From NCBI RefSeq assembly GCF_021390935.1, contig NZ_JAJPUI010000001.1, positions 868,001 to 932,000 of the forward strand: 64,000 nt of DNA, given 5' to 3'. Shown here piece after piece: positions 8,511 to 17,112 of this stretch. Both the position numbers and the translations under genes were made by a program. The notes beneath the pieces were generated by a model, which was not told the DNA's origin, searched no databases, and was given only the letters and a program-made list of their open reading frames with translations. Source of the stretch: Streptomyces sp. CC228A. Its GTDB lineage: Bacteria; Actinomycetota; Actinomycetes; Streptomycetales; Streptomycetaceae. How positions within the stretch are numbered: position 1 is the first letter of the stretch; each line of letters starts with the position of its first letter.

Positions 8511-9779
8511 GTGACGGACATCGTCGACGAGTTGAAGTGGCGCGGGCTGTGGGCCCAGTCCACCGACGAGGAGGCCCTGCGCAAGGCGCTCGCGGACGGT
8601 CCCGTCACGTTCTATTGCGGCTTCGACCCGACGGCGCCGAGCCTGCACGTGGGCCATCTCGTGCAGGTGCTGACCATGCGGCGGCTCCAGCTCGCCGGGC
8701 ACCGGCCGCTGGCGCTGGTCGGCGGGGCCACCGGGCAGATCGGCGACCCGAAGCCGACCGCGGAGCGGACGCTGAACTCGCCGGAGACGGTCGCCGCCTG
8801 GGTGGAGCGGGTCCGCTCGCAGATCGAGCCGTTCCTGCTCTTCGAGGGCGCCAACGCCGCCACGATGGTCAACAACCTGGACTGGACCGGCGGGATGTCC
8901 GCCATCGAGTTCCTGCGGGACGTCGGCAAGCACTTCCGCGTCAACAAGATGCTGACGAAGGACTCGGTGGCCCGGCGGCTGGAGTCGGAGCAGGGCATCA
9001 GCTACACCGAGTTCTCGTACCAGCTGCTCCAGGGCATGGACTTCCTTGAGCTGTACCGCCGCCACGGCTGCGTCCTGCAGCAGGGCGGCAGCGACCAGTG
9101 GGGCAACCTCACCGCGGGCCTGGACCTGATCCACCGGCTGGAGCCGGGCGCGGAGGTGCACGCGCTGGCGACGCCGCTGATGACGAAGGCGGACGGCACC
9201 AAGTTCGGCAAGACCGAGGGCGGCGCCGTCTGGCTGGACCCGGAGATGACCACCCCGTACGCGTTCTACCAGTTCTGGCTGAACGTGGACGACCGGGACG
9301 TCTCCCGCTACCTGCGGATCCTCAGCTTCCGGAGCCGTGAGGAGCTGGCGGAGCTGGAGCGCGTCACGCAGGAGCGTCCGCAGGCGCGGGCCGCGCAGCG
9401 GGCGCTGGCGGAGGAGCTGACGACGCTGGTGCACGGCGCCGAGCAGTGCGCCGCCGTGATCGCCGCGTCGAAGGCGCTGTTCGGGCAGGGCGAGCTGGCG
9501 GAGCTGGACGCGGCGACGCTGGCCGCGGCCCTGTCGGAGCTGCCGCGCGCCGAGGTGGCGGAGCTCGGCCCGGTCGTGGACCTGTTCGCCGAGGTCGGCC
9601 TCGTGCCCAGCAAGTCGGCGGCGCGGCGCACCGTGAAGGAGGGCGGTGCCTACGTGAACAACGCGAAGGTGACCGCCGAGGACGCCGTGGTGGAGCCCTC
9701 GGACCTGCTGCACGGGCGGTGGCTGGTGCTGCGCCGCGGCAAGAGGAACCTGGCGGCGATCGAGCTCGCGGCCGGCTGA
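8511..9779 (+). CDS. tyrS: Tyrosine--tRNA ligase
   Basis: TyrRS charges tRNA-Tyr. The 422-residue class I synthetase has the HIGH-type motif [10 protein letters not shown] (around residue 45), the tyrosine-binding GGSDQWGN block, and the KMSKS variant KFGKT near residue 231. A C-terminal S4 RNA-binding domain (about 355-420, [19 protein letters not shown]) completes it. It starts at GTG 8511 after AGGAGGAACGAGAACC. It appears monocistronic and is followed by a strong bidirectional hairpin. No T-box leader is visible in the 115-base upstream gap. Confidence 0.97.
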   Translation: MTDIVDELKWRGLWAQSTDEEALRKALADGPVTFYCGFDPTAPSLHVGHLVQVLTMRRLQLAGHRPLALVGGATGQIGDPKPTAERTLNSPETVAAWVERVRSQIEPFLLFEGANAATMVNNLDWTGGMSAIEFLRDVGKHFRVNKMLTKDSVARRLESEQGISYTEFSYQLLQGMDFLELYRRHGCVLQQGGSDQWGNLTAGLDLIHRLEPGAEVHALATPLMTKADGTKFGKTEGGAVWLDPEMTTPYAFYQFWLNVDDRDVSRYLRILSFRSREELAELERVTQERPQARAAQRALAEELTTLVHGAEQCAAVIAASKALFGQGELAELDAATLAAALSELPRAEVAELGPVVDLFAEVGLVPSKSAARRTVKEGGAYVNNAKVTAEDAVVEPSDLLHGRWLVLRRGKRNLAAIELAAG

Positions 9780-9796
9780 GCCGCGCCCGCATGCAC

Positions 9797-9835
9797 ACGG
9801 CGGCCCGGGAACGTGCGGCGTTCCCGGGCCGCCGT
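9797..9835. terminator. Bidirectional intrinsic terminator between tyrS and the GlsB-like gene
   Basis: Perfect 17-base arms (ACGGCGGCCCGGGAACG and its complement) surround a 5-base loop. The hairpin lies 17 bases after the tyrS stop and 14 bases from the convergent gene's stop. No long T tract follows, as usual in high-GC actinomycetes. Confidence 0.85.
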
Positions 9836-9849
9836 CTCTGCGGGGGCCG

Positions 9850-10128
9850 TCAGGCCCGCTCGCGGCCTCTGCCGCGTACGGCCATGTAGATCATGTCGCC
9901 GACGCCGACGATCACGACGGCGGCGATGACCTGGAGGGCGTGTCTGCCCCAGTCGATGCCGGCCGTCTCCTCGATGCCGAAGCCGCGGGCCAGCGCGTTG
10001 CCGACGACGCCGCCGATGATGCCGAAGATCGTGATCAGCCACAGGGGGCTGTGCTGCTTGCCCGGCAGGATCGCCTTCGCCAGCAGGCCCAGCACGAATC
10101 CGACGATGATCGCCCACAACCAGCCCAC
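9850..10128 (-). CDS. GlsB/YeaQ/YmgE family stress-response membrane protein
   Basis: The 92-residue protein has three hydrophobic segments (WLWAIIVGFVLGLLAKAIL, LWLITIFGIIGGVVGNALA, ALQVIAAVVIVGVGDMIYM) with the Gly-rich GIIGGVVGN signature of this family. The GTG at 10128 follows GAGGAGG with a 5-base spacer, which decides it over the longer open frame. The family consists of small inner-membrane proteins linked to general stress; the molecular role is unknown. Confidence 0.85.
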   Translation of the reverse strand: MGWLWAIIVGFVLGLLAKAILPGKQHSPLWLITIFGIIGGVVGNALARGFGIEETAGIDWGRHALQVIAAVVIVGVGDMIYMAVRGRGRERA

Positions 10129-10307
10129 AGCTGCCTCCTCGGGTACGCCTCTCGCACATGCGGACTCTGACAGTGTCGGCCCGGACGCGGAGCGCCGCAT
10201 GTCGAGGCGTCCGAGCGGCTGCGGCACCCCCGGGATCCGGAGCCGCCGGGTCCGGCGTACGGTGGGGGGAGAGTGAGGGTCGGTCGCCGAGTCGGTGGTG
10301 GAACGCG

Positions 10308-10733
10308 ATGCGGAAGCGCAGCAAGTCCGAGGTCTTCCGGATCACCGGAGCCCGGCAGGGCCTTGAGGACGACGTGCGGGCCCGGCAGCGGCGCTATGTG
10401 ATCTCGATGTCGGTGCGCACCTTGTCGTTCGTGCTGGCGGCGTGCCTGTGGAACGTCTCGCGGTACGTGGCCGTGGTGGCGCTGGTGCTGGGCATGGTCC
10501 TGCCGTACATCGCCGTGGTGATCGCCAACGCGGGGCGGGAGAGCAGCCCGGGGCTGCCGTCGACGTTCGTGGCGACGCCGCCGGTGGAGCGGGCGGAGAT
10601 CGGACCGGCTCCGGAGCGGGCCGCCGGCACCGCGCCGCCGGAGCCCGGCCGGGGGCCGGAAGCGGAACCGGAAGCGGAGGACAGACCCGTCTCCGGGGCC
10701 GGTACGAAGCTCAAGAAAAGCTCAGAGCAATAG
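10308..10733 (+). CDS. DUF3099 domain-containing membrane protein
   Basis: The 141-residue protein has a cytoplasmic N-terminus (RKRSKSEVFRITGARQGLEDD), two closely spaced transmembrane helices (about 33-77, LSFVLAACLWNVSRYVAVVALVLGMVLPYIAVVIAN) and an acidic, Pro/Glu-rich C-terminal tail. The arrangement and the R-x-RRYxxSMxxRTxCF-like motif (RQRRYVISMSVRTLSFVLA) fit actinobacterial DUF3099, whose function is unknown. It is commonly found near moaA and tyrS in streptomycetes, as here. Confidence 0.8.
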   Translation: MRKRSKSEVFRITGARQGLEDDVRARQRRYVISMSVRTLSFVLAACLWNVSRYVAVVALVLGMVLPYIAVVIANAGRESSPGLPSTFVATPPVERAEIGPAPERAAGTAPPEPGRGPEAEPEAEDRPVSGAGTKLKKSSEQ

Positions 10734-10811
10734 CGACGATCCGGTGCACCGCGGCGGGCCCCGCGTGACATACTGCGTACGCGCTCCGTATCCCCCGTCG
10801 GAGCGACGGAC

Positions 10812-10849
10812 CGACGCCGGGCAGCTCCCCCCGTGGCTGCCCGGCGTCG
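10812..10849. terminator. Intrinsic terminator after the DUF3099 gene
   Basis: A perfect 14-base stem (CGACGCCGGGCAGC with its complement) and a 10-base loop, followed by CCTTTGTC. It lies about 80 bases after the DUF3099 stop. Confidence 0.7.
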
Positions 10850-10951
10850 CCTTTGTCCGGGCCGGTGCCGCGGCCGGCCGTACCGGGAGTGGCGTGCCGG
10901 GACGGGTGCCGCGGGCCCGGGACGTGGACGTGTCGACCTGGGACGTGTGTG

Positions 10952-11179
10952 GTGAACGACGAGACCGGCCTTCCGATCTGCTCCGCGAAGGGCTGCCGTG
11001 GCGCGGCCGTGTGGGTGCTGGCGTGGAACAACCCGAAACTGCACACCCCCGAGCGCCGCAAGACCTGGCTGGCCTGCGACGAGCACCGTGAGCACCTGTC
11101 GCAGTTCCTCGGCGTCCGGGGGTTCCTGAAGGACGTGGTGACGCTCGCCGCGTGGGAGTCGTCAGCCGCCGATCGCTGA
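10952..11179 (+). CDS. Small conserved actinobacterial protein with Cys pairs
   Basis: This 75-residue protein contains CSAKGC near its start and a later CDEHREH, a pattern compatible with one structural metal site. The middle segment AWNNPKLHTPERRKTWLAC is characteristic of a family widespread in Streptomyces beside moaA; database entries sometimes call it acetone carboxylase, which nothing in the sequence supports. Start could be GTG 10949 or 10952. Its 3' end overlaps the convergent moaA by 18 bases. Function unknown. Confidence 0.7.
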   Translation: MNDETGLPICSAKGCRGAAVWVLAWNNPKLHTPERRKTWLACDEHREHLSQFLGVRGFLKDVVTLAAWESSAADR

Positions 11180-12163
11180 CATCGGGCGGTCGGGCTGCAG
11201 GAACGACGGGTCGTCGAGACCGGAGCCCGCCTTCTTGCCCCACATCGCCTTGCGCCAGATGTCGGCGACCTCCCCGTCGCCCGCGTCGGAGCGCAGGGTG
11301 GCGCGCAGGTCGGTCTCCTCGCGGGCGAACAGGCAGGTGCGTATCTGCCCGTCGGCGGTGAGCCGGGTGCGGTCGCAGGCCCGGCAGAAGGGCCGGGTGA
11401 CGGAGGCAATGACGCCGACGCGGTGCGGGCCGCCGTCGACGAGCCAGCGCTCGGCGGGGGCGGAGCCGCGCTCCTCGCCCGCCTCCTCCTCCGGGGCGAG
11501 GGTGAAGCGGGTGCGCAGGGACGCCAGGATGTCCTCGGCGGTGATCATGCCGTCGCGCTTCCAGCCGTGCTGGGCGTCCAGCGGCATCTGCTCGATGAAG
11601 CGCAGTTCGTAGTCGTGGGCGACGGCCCAGGCGAGCAGGTCGGGGGCCTCGTCGTCGTTGAGGCCGGGCATGAGCACCGAGTTGACCTTGACGGGGGTGA
11701 GTCCGGCTTCCCGGGCGGCGGCCAGGCCCTCCAGCACGTCGTGGTGGCGGTCGCGGCGGGTGAGGGTCTTGAAGACGTCGGGGCGCAGGGTGTCGAGGGA
11801 GACGTTGACCCGGTCGAGTCCGGCGTCCCTGAGGGCGGCGGCGGTGCGCTTGAGGCCGATGCCGTTGGTCGTGAGGGACATCTTGGGGCGGGGGGTCAGC
11901 GCGGCGCACCGCTCGACGATCCCCACGAGGCCGGGGCGCAGGAGCGGCTCGCCGCCGGTGAAGCGGACCTCGGTGACGCCGAGGTCGGTGACGGCTATGC
12001 GGATCAGCCGGACGATCTCGTCGTCGGTGAGGAGGTCCGGCTTCGCCAGCCACTGCAGGCCCTCCTCGGGCATGCAGTACGTGCAGCGCAGGTTGCACCG
12101 GTCCGTGAGCGAGACCCTCAGGTCCGTGGCCACGCGGCCGTAGGTGTCGATGAGCACGTGCAC
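11162..12163 (-). CDS. moaA: GTP 3',8-cyclase MoaA (radical SAM)
   Basis: MoaA catalyses the first step of molybdenum cofactor synthesis from GTP. The 333-residue protein has the N-terminal [4Fe-4S]/SAM motif at C23-x3-C27-x2-C30 (DRCNLRCTYC), the GGEPLLR motif, the second C-terminal cluster pattern C-x2-C-x13-C (CRACDRTRLTADGQIRTC), and the essential C-terminal Gly-Gly (SAIGG). GTG 12163 opens the frame, but GTG 12157 is better placed behind GGGGGAGG and may be the real start. No other moa gene is in the window. Confidence 0.95.
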   Translation of the reverse strand: MHVLIDTYGRVATDLRVSLTDRCNLRCTYCMPEEGLQWLAKPDLLTDDEIVRLIRIAVTDLGVTEVRFTGGEPLLRPGLVGIVERCAALTPRPKMSLTTNGIGLKRTAAALRDAGLDRVNVSLDTLRPDVFKTLTRRDRHHDVLEGLAAAREAGLTPVKVNSVLMPGLNDDEAPDLLAWAVAHDYELRFIEQMPLDAQHGWKRDGMITAEDILASLRTRFTLAPEEEAGEERGSAPAERWLVDGGPHRVGVIASVTRPFCRACDRTRLTADGQIRTCLFAREETDLRATLRSDAGDGEVADIWRKAMWGKKAGSGLDDPSFLQPDRPMSAIGG

Positions 12164-12300
12164 GCCTCCCCCGGTATACCGGTTCGCATCCGTGTTGCCC
12201 TTGCGGCGTCACCGGGGCGACGGGTGTCGCTCCGGTCACAGCCCTTTCCTTGAGCCTACGCGACGCAGGTGACGACATCAGTGGCCTTTTGAACCAGGAA

Positions 12301-12344
12301 GCGGGGCGGCCGCGTCGTAGCTCCCTACGACGCGGCCGCCCCGC
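12301..12344. terminator. Strong hairpin terminator after the truncated acetate permease gene
   Basis: A perfect 20-base stem (GCGGGGCGGCCGCGTCGTAG and complement) with loop CTCC, located 21 bases downstream of the leftward actP-like stop codon and ahead of moaA. Confidence 0.85.
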
Positions 12345-12364
12345 GGTCACTTGCGGTGTTCGGG

Positions 12365-13678
12365 TCAGTGCGCTCCGACACCGGTGAGCGACTTGACCTC
12401 CAGTTCCGCGTACTTGCCCTCGTCGGGCTTCTCCCTGCCCAGGACGGAGCCGAGCCAGCCGAGCAGGAAACCCAGCGGGATGGAGATGATCCCGGGGTTC
12501 GACAGCGGGAACCAGGCGAAGTCCACGCCGGGGAACATCGAGGACGCCTGGCCGGAGACGACCGGGGAGAACATCACGAGGAACACGGACGCGAAGAGGC
12601 CGCCGTAGATCGACCAGAGCGCGCCGGAGGTGGTGAACCGCTTCCAGAACAGGCTGTAGAGGATGGTCGGCAGGTTCGCGGAGGCGGCCACCGCGAAGGC
12701 GAGGGCGACGAGCCCGGCGACGTTGAGGTCGCGGGCCAGGGCGCCCAGGGCGATGGACACGATGCCGATGAAGACGGTCGCCCAGCGGGCGGCCCGCACC
12801 TCCTCCTGCTCCGTGGCCTGGCCCCGGCGGATGACGTTGGCGTAGATGTCGTGGGCGAACGACGACGACGAGGCCAGGGTGAGTCCGGCGACGACGGCGA
12901 GGATGGTCGCGAAGGCGACGGCCGAGATGACGGCGAGGAGGATGGCCCCGCCCGCCGAGTCCGCGCCGCCGACGTGCAGGGCGAGCAGCGGCGCGGCGGT
13001 GTTGCCCGCCGGGTTGGACGCCTTGACCGCGTCCGGGCCGACGATGGCGGCGGCGCCGAAGCCCAGGGCGATGGTCATCAGGTAGAAGGCGCCGATGATG
13101 CCGATGGCCCAGTTGACGGACTTGCGGGCGGCCTTGGCGGTGGGGACGGTGTAGAAGCGGATGAGGATGTGCGGCAGCCCGGCGGTGCCGAGGACGAGGG
13201 CGATGCCGAGGGAGAGGAAGTCCAGCTTGGAGACGGCGTCCACGCCGTACTTGAGGCCGGGCTCCAGGAAGGCGGCGCCCTGCCCGCTGTTCTCCGCGGC
13301 CTTGCCGAGCAGCTCGGACACGTTGAAGTCGTACTTCAGCAGCACCAGGAACGTGATGAGCAGGGTGCCCGCGATGAGCAGGACGGCCTTGACCATCTGG
13401 ACCCAGGTGGTGCCCTTCATGCCGCCGATCGTGACGTAGAGGATCATGAGGATGCCGACCAGGGCGACGATGAGGATCTTGCCGGTGTCGCTGCTGATGC
13501 CCAGCAGCAGTGACACGAGGACGCCGGCGCCCGCCATCTGCGCCAGCAGGTAGAAGATCGACACGACGATGGTGGACGTGCCGGCGGCGGTGCGGACGGG
13601 CCGCTGCCGCATCCGGTAGGCGAGGACGTCGCCCATGGTGAAGCGGCCGGAGTTGCGCAGCGGCTCGGCGACCAGGAG
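12365..13678 (-). pseudogene. actP: Cation/acetate symporter ActP, 5'-truncated remnant
   Basis: The frame encodes the sodium:solute symporter family member ActP from LLVAEPLRNSGRFTMGDVLAYRM through to the normal C-terminus, covering the later membrane helices. Full-length ActP has roughly 110 more residues and about three more helices upstream. Here homology stops near base 13678, and only about 97 bases remain before the divergent DUF1697 gene, so the missing part cannot be hidden by a frameshift. The DUF485 gene that usually precedes actP is also absent. An ATG at 13636 could still drive a shortened product, but a functional transporter is unlikely. Confidence 0.85.
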
Positions 13679-13774
13679 CGGTGCGGTGCGCAGGCAGCGC
13701 GGCCCGGGGCGGGGCGCGCGGCAGGCCCGGCAGACGGGAAGCAAGGGCAGGGACGGCGGCCTAAGGTGGCGGCC

Positions 13775-14338
13775 ATGACCACCACCCGATACGCCGCGCT
13801 GCTGCGCGGGGTCAACGTCGGCGGGGCCAGGAAGGTCCCCATGGCCGAACTGCGCACCGTACTCACCGGTCTCGGCCACCAGGACGTGCGGACCTACCTC
13901 CAGTCCGGCAACGCCGTGTTCAGTACGGGCTCCGATGCTCGCGAGGAGGACCTCGCCGCAGACCTCGAAGCGGCCCTGGAGGAGCGTTTCGGGTTCCACA
14001 CCGACTGCCTCGTCCGCAGCGGCCCCTCCCTGCGGGCCGTGGTGGACGCGTGCCCCTTCCCCGCCGCCGACCTGGAACCCAGGCAGCTCCACGTCACGTA
14101 CTTCTCCGCCCCCGTCACCCCCGAGCGTTTCGCCTCCGTCGACCGGACCGCCTTCCTCCCCGAGGACTTCCGCCTCGGCGTACGCGAGGTGTACCTCTAC
14201 GCCCCGGACGGGCTCGGCCGCTCCAAGCTCGCCGACGCCCTGGCCCGCCCGGCGCTCCTCAAGGGCGTCACCGCCACCACGCGCAACTGGAACACCGTCG
14301 TGAAACTCGCCGAGATGGCCGGGACGCAGGCCCCCTGA
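13775..14338 (+). CDS. DUF1697 domain-containing protein
   Basis: The 187-residue protein opens with the family hallmark TTTRYAALLRGVNVGGARKVPMAELR, followed by TYLQSGNAVF and the C-terminal TTRNWNTVVKLAEMA. DUF1697 proteins are cytosolic alpha/beta proteins of unknown function. The ATG at 13775 fits homologous starts. It lies right at the breakpoint that truncated the acetate permease gene, so it may have come into this position through that rearrangement. Confidence 0.9.
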   Translation: MTTTRYAALLRGVNVGGARKVPMAELRTVLTGLGHQDVRTYLQSGNAVFSTGSDAREEDLAADLEAALEERFGFHTDCLVRSGPSLRAVVDACPFPAADLEPRQLHVTYFSAPVTPERFASVDRTAFLPEDFRLGVREVYLYAPDGLGRSKLADALARPALLKGVTATTRNWNTVVKLAEMAGTQAP

Positions 14339-14555
14339 CCGTCCCCCGTCCCAGGTCCGTCCCCGCCCCCGGCCCCCGAACCGACCCCGCACCGGGCCCC
14401 CGAACCCCCGCCTCCCGGCGCCCCGTCCCCGCCCCGGGGGCCCCGCATCTCCGCGCCCGCCCCGTGCGCCCACCGGGGCGTCCCGCCGGTGGACGGGCAG
14501 GCGCAGACTCAGCGGCAGTTCCGGCTCAGACCGCGGCCGAAGGCCCTGGCGGCCG

Positions 14556-15578
14556 TCAGGTCTGGCGCACCGGCTCGTACGCGTCGGCGTCCAGCCCGAA
14601 CGTCCAGGCCACGCCCTCCTTCGCGGTCCGGGTCCCCGGCGGCACCCGCAGCCAGTACGTGCGGTACGTCCCGTCCGGCTCGGGTGTGGAGTTGACCACC
14701 TCTACCATCACCACGTCCTCGTCGCCCTCCAGCGGTATCCGCCACAGCACCCCCGCCGCGTCGCGGCCCACCGGGGTCGCCCCCGACTCCCGCAGGTAGC
14801 GCTCGTAGCCGTAGTGCTCCAGCATCACCCGGCGCAGCTCGGCGTTCTCCTCGTCCCTGATCCGCTCCGGTGTGAGCGACGCGAGCTCCGCGAGGAACGC
14901 GCCGGGCACCGGCATCCCCCGCCACGCGTGGAGGCGGAAGCCGTCCGGATAGGCCAGCGCCGGACCGTCGCCCCGGTCGAGTCGGCCCGCTTCGTCCCGG
15001 TGCAGCTCCACCGGCCGCTCGCAGACCACGGCCAGCCGCTCGTACGGCCACCACCAGCCCGCCGCGCCCGCCACCGCGGCCAGCCCCTCCAGGGGCGTGC
15101 CCCCGACCGGATCGAAGGCGCACAGCCACGGCGCGTCGTGCTGCCCCAGCACCGCGTCGAGCAGCAGCAGCCGTACCGCCGCCTCCTGGCCGGGCTCCTC
15201 GGCGACCTCCTCCACCAGGCCCGCGCGGACGCGGTCCACCAGCGCCTGCACCGGCTCCCAGAGCCGCGCCCCCGTCGCGTTCCAGTGCTCGCTCCAGCCG
15301 CGCGGCCCGAGCCGCTCGTGCAGCAGGGCCCGCTGGGCCGCCCACGGCGCGCTGCGCACCGCGTCGCGCACGCTGCGCCCGCGCGCCTCCGGCGCCGACT
15401 CCGGCCCGCCGGGGCCCAGCAACCGCAACGCCTCCCGCGGCGATCCCGCCCACACGATCCGCTGCGGCTCCGCGAGCCCCGCGCTGCGGTAGGCGAGGCG
15501 CACACCGGCCTCGGCCACCTCCCGGTCGGCACCGCCCGTGGCGGCCGCGACCGCCCTCCAGTCCGTCTGACCCGTCAT
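14556..15578 (-). CDS. DUF6745 domain-containing protein
   Basis: The C-terminal two thirds of this 340-residue protein match DUF6745: a PVELHRDEAGRLDRGDGPAL block, YPDGFRLHAWRGMPVP, EENAELRRVMLEHYGYERYL, and the ending GVAWTFGLDADAYEPVRQT. The N-terminal part is Ala/Arg-rich and less diagnostic. The family occurs in actinobacteria and cyanobacteria, often near leucine-rich-repeat genes; no activity is known. It sits 81 bases behind a small conserved gene and diverges from the STM4015-STM4011 operon, so it is probably part of the same system. ATG 15578 follows GGAAGGG. Confidence 0.8.
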   Translation of the reverse strand: MTGQTDWRAVAAATGGADREVAEAGVRLAYRSAGLAEPQRIVWAGSPREALRLLGPGGPESAPEARGRSVRDAVRSAPWAAQRALLHERLGPRGWSEHWNATGARLWEPVQALVDRVRAGLVEEVAEEPGQEAAVRLLLLDAVLGQHDAPWLCAFDPVGGTPLEGLAAVAGAAGWWWPYERLAVVCERPVELHRDEAGRLDRGDGPALAYPDGFRLHAWRGMPVPGAFLAELASLTPERIRDEENAELRRVMLEHYGYERYLRESGATPVGRDAAGVLWRIPLEGDEDVVMVEVVNSTPEPDGTYRTYWLRVPPGTRTAKEGVAWTFGLDADAYEPVRQT

Positions 15579-15659
15579 CTCCAACCCTTCCCCACCTCGT
15601 CTTCGCCCCTGCGCGCCCGCCGTCGGTCCGCGGCACCTCGTGTCCGCGTCGGTCCGCCG

Positions 15660-15986
15660 TCAGTCCGCGACGATCCGCACCGAGCCCGGTACGTACTCCC
15701 GCTGCCGCACCACCCGGTACCAGCCCTTCGGCAGCGGGATCGGCGCGTGCTCCTCGTGCACCACCCGCCCGCCGTCCGGCAGGTGCAGCACCATCGGCCC
15801 GAACGGCCCCGGCTCCCGCACCAGCCGGCCCGGGCCGACCACGGCATGCGCGTGCCCCGTCACCTCTCCCAGCGCCAGCACCATCCGCCCCCGCGGGTCC
15901 CGCGGCACCTCCGGCGCGTCCGCCACGTGCGGCGGCACCGCCGACTCCGCGACCGGAACGATCAGCACATCCCCCTGCCGGTACAC
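15660..15986 (-). CDS. Small conserved protein (YRQGDVL...GHAH type), partner of DUF6745
   Basis: The 108-residue product begins VYRQGDVLIVPV and contains GEVTGHAHAV and the end EHAPIPLPKGWYRVVRQREY. I have met this pattern as small stand-alone proteins beside DUF6745 or LRR genes in several phyla, without assigned function. The two conserved His residues in GHAH and the HEEH pair could bind a metal; this is inference. GTG 15986 is chosen for its GGAGGAAGGGGA upstream region; the open frame runs to 16082. It diverges from the STM4015 gene with 166 bases between starts. Confidence 0.6.
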   Translation of the reverse strand: MYRQGDVLIVPVAESAVPPHVADAPEVPRDPRGRMVLALGEVTGHAHAVVGPGRLVREPGPFGPMVLHLPDGGRVVHEEHAPIPLPKGWYRVVRQREYVPGSVRIVAD

Positions 15987-16152
15987 ACCCGTCCCCTTCC
16001 TCCGACCGGCGCCCACCGCGCCGAGCTGTCCTTCGACCGTAGAGGGCGGGACTGACAACGCCGTCCCGCCCGCCCCGGCCACGGGCGCTGTCAGTGCGGC
16101 CTGTTACAACTTGCAGCACCACCGGACAGCGAGTCGCGAGGAGCGCGCGGAC

Positions 16153-17112
16153 ATGCACACTGAGGGACACCTGACGGAGTCGTACGGACTCCCCGTCTTC
16201 GACTTCCCCCGGCCGGGGGAGGAGCGCGCCGCCGTGCTGCCCGAGGCCGACGCCGTCGCCTGGCGGATCGGCGCCGACGCCTACGACAGCGAGGAGAGCT
16301 GGCCGGAGGCGTTCGCCCGGTTCGCCCGGGCCGTCGACACGGCCCGTGTCCGGTCCCTCGTCGTCGGAGCGTGGGAGGAGGCGTACGAGGACGGTCCCGA
16401 ACCGGTCATCGCCGCGCTGCTGGAGGCGCGGTCGAAGCTGCCCGCCCTGCGGGCGCTGTTCCTCGGCGACATGGACTCGGAGGAGTGCGAGATCTCCTGG
16501 ATCAACCAGGGCGACGTCAGCCCCCTCCTCGACGGCTTCCCGGAGCTGGAGGAGTTCGGCGTGCGCGGCGGCACGGGCCTCGTCTTCCCCGCCCTGACGC
16601 ACCGGCGGCTCAGGTCCCTGACCATCCAGACCGGCGGGATGCCGGCCGACGCGGTCAGGGGCGTCGCGGCCAGCGACCTGCCGGCCCTGGAGCGCCTGGA
16701 GCTGTGGCTGGGCACGGCCAACTACGGCGCTGACAGCGGACCGGCGGACGTGGCGCCCTTCCTGGACGGCACCCGGCTGCCGCGCCTGCGCAGCCTCGGC
16801 CTGTGCAACAGCGACTACGAGGACGAGATAGCCGCCGCCGCGGCGTCCGCGCCGATCGTCGCCCGGCTGGAGACGCTGGACCTCTCCATGGGCGTCCTCA
16901 CCGACGAGGGCGGCACCGCTCTCCTCGCGGGCCAGCCCCTCACCCACCTCAAGCGGCTCGACCTCAGCCACAACTACCTGAGCGCACCGCTGAAGGAGCG
17001 CTTCAAGGAGGTCCTCGGTCGGGCCGGTGTGAGCCTCGACCTGGACAGCGAACACGCCGACGAGGACGAGTGGGACGGACGGGTCTGGCGGTATGTCGCG
17101 GTCGGCGAATAG
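16153..17112 (+). CDS. STM4015 family leucine-rich-repeat protein
   Basis: The 319-residue protein has an N-terminal region (ESYGLPVFDFP, residues 9-19) followed by irregular leucine-rich repeats: VRSLVVGAW, LPALRALFLGDM, FPELEEFGVRG, HRRLRSLTIQT, LPALERLELWL, LPRLRSLGLCN, ARLETLDLSMG and LTHLKRLDLSHNYL. LRR folds bind proteins or peptides. It is the first gene of a tightly packed operon; the next gene starts 20 bases before its end. ATG 16153 follows GAGGAG at about 9 bases. STM4015-type proteins are known only from this conserved gene set. A scaffold, or the substrate itself, are possible roles. Confidence 0.88.
   Translation: MHTEGHLTESYGLPVFDFPRPGEERAAVLPEADAVAWRIGADAYDSEESWPEAFARFARAVDTARVRSLVVGAWEEAYEDGPEPVIAALLEARSKLPALRALFLGDMDSEECEISWINQGDVSPLLDGFPELEEFGVRGGTGLVFPALTHRRLRSLTIQTGGMPADAVRGVAASDLPALERLELWLGTANYGADSGPADVAPFLDGTRLPRLRSLGLCNSDYEDEIAAAAASAPIVARLETLDLSMGVLTDEGGTALLAGQPLTHLKRLDLSHNYLSAPLKERFKEVLGRAGVSLDLDSEHADEDEWDGRVWRYVAVGE

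Noticed and set aside
10952..11179. Acetone carboxylase
   Set aside because: A 75-residue protein with two Cys pairs cannot be this large multisubunit enzyme; the name circulates as an annotation error.
12164..12300. Molybdenum cofactor riboswitch upstream of moaA
   Set aside because: No paired-stem pattern of that riboswitch is recognisable in these 137 bases, and the class is not typical of actinobacteria.
13690..14473. Upstream extension of the acetate permease frame, which would give a 702-residue protein
   Set aside because: It is antisense to the well-supported DUF1697 gene and has no transporter helices; the real homology ends near 13678.
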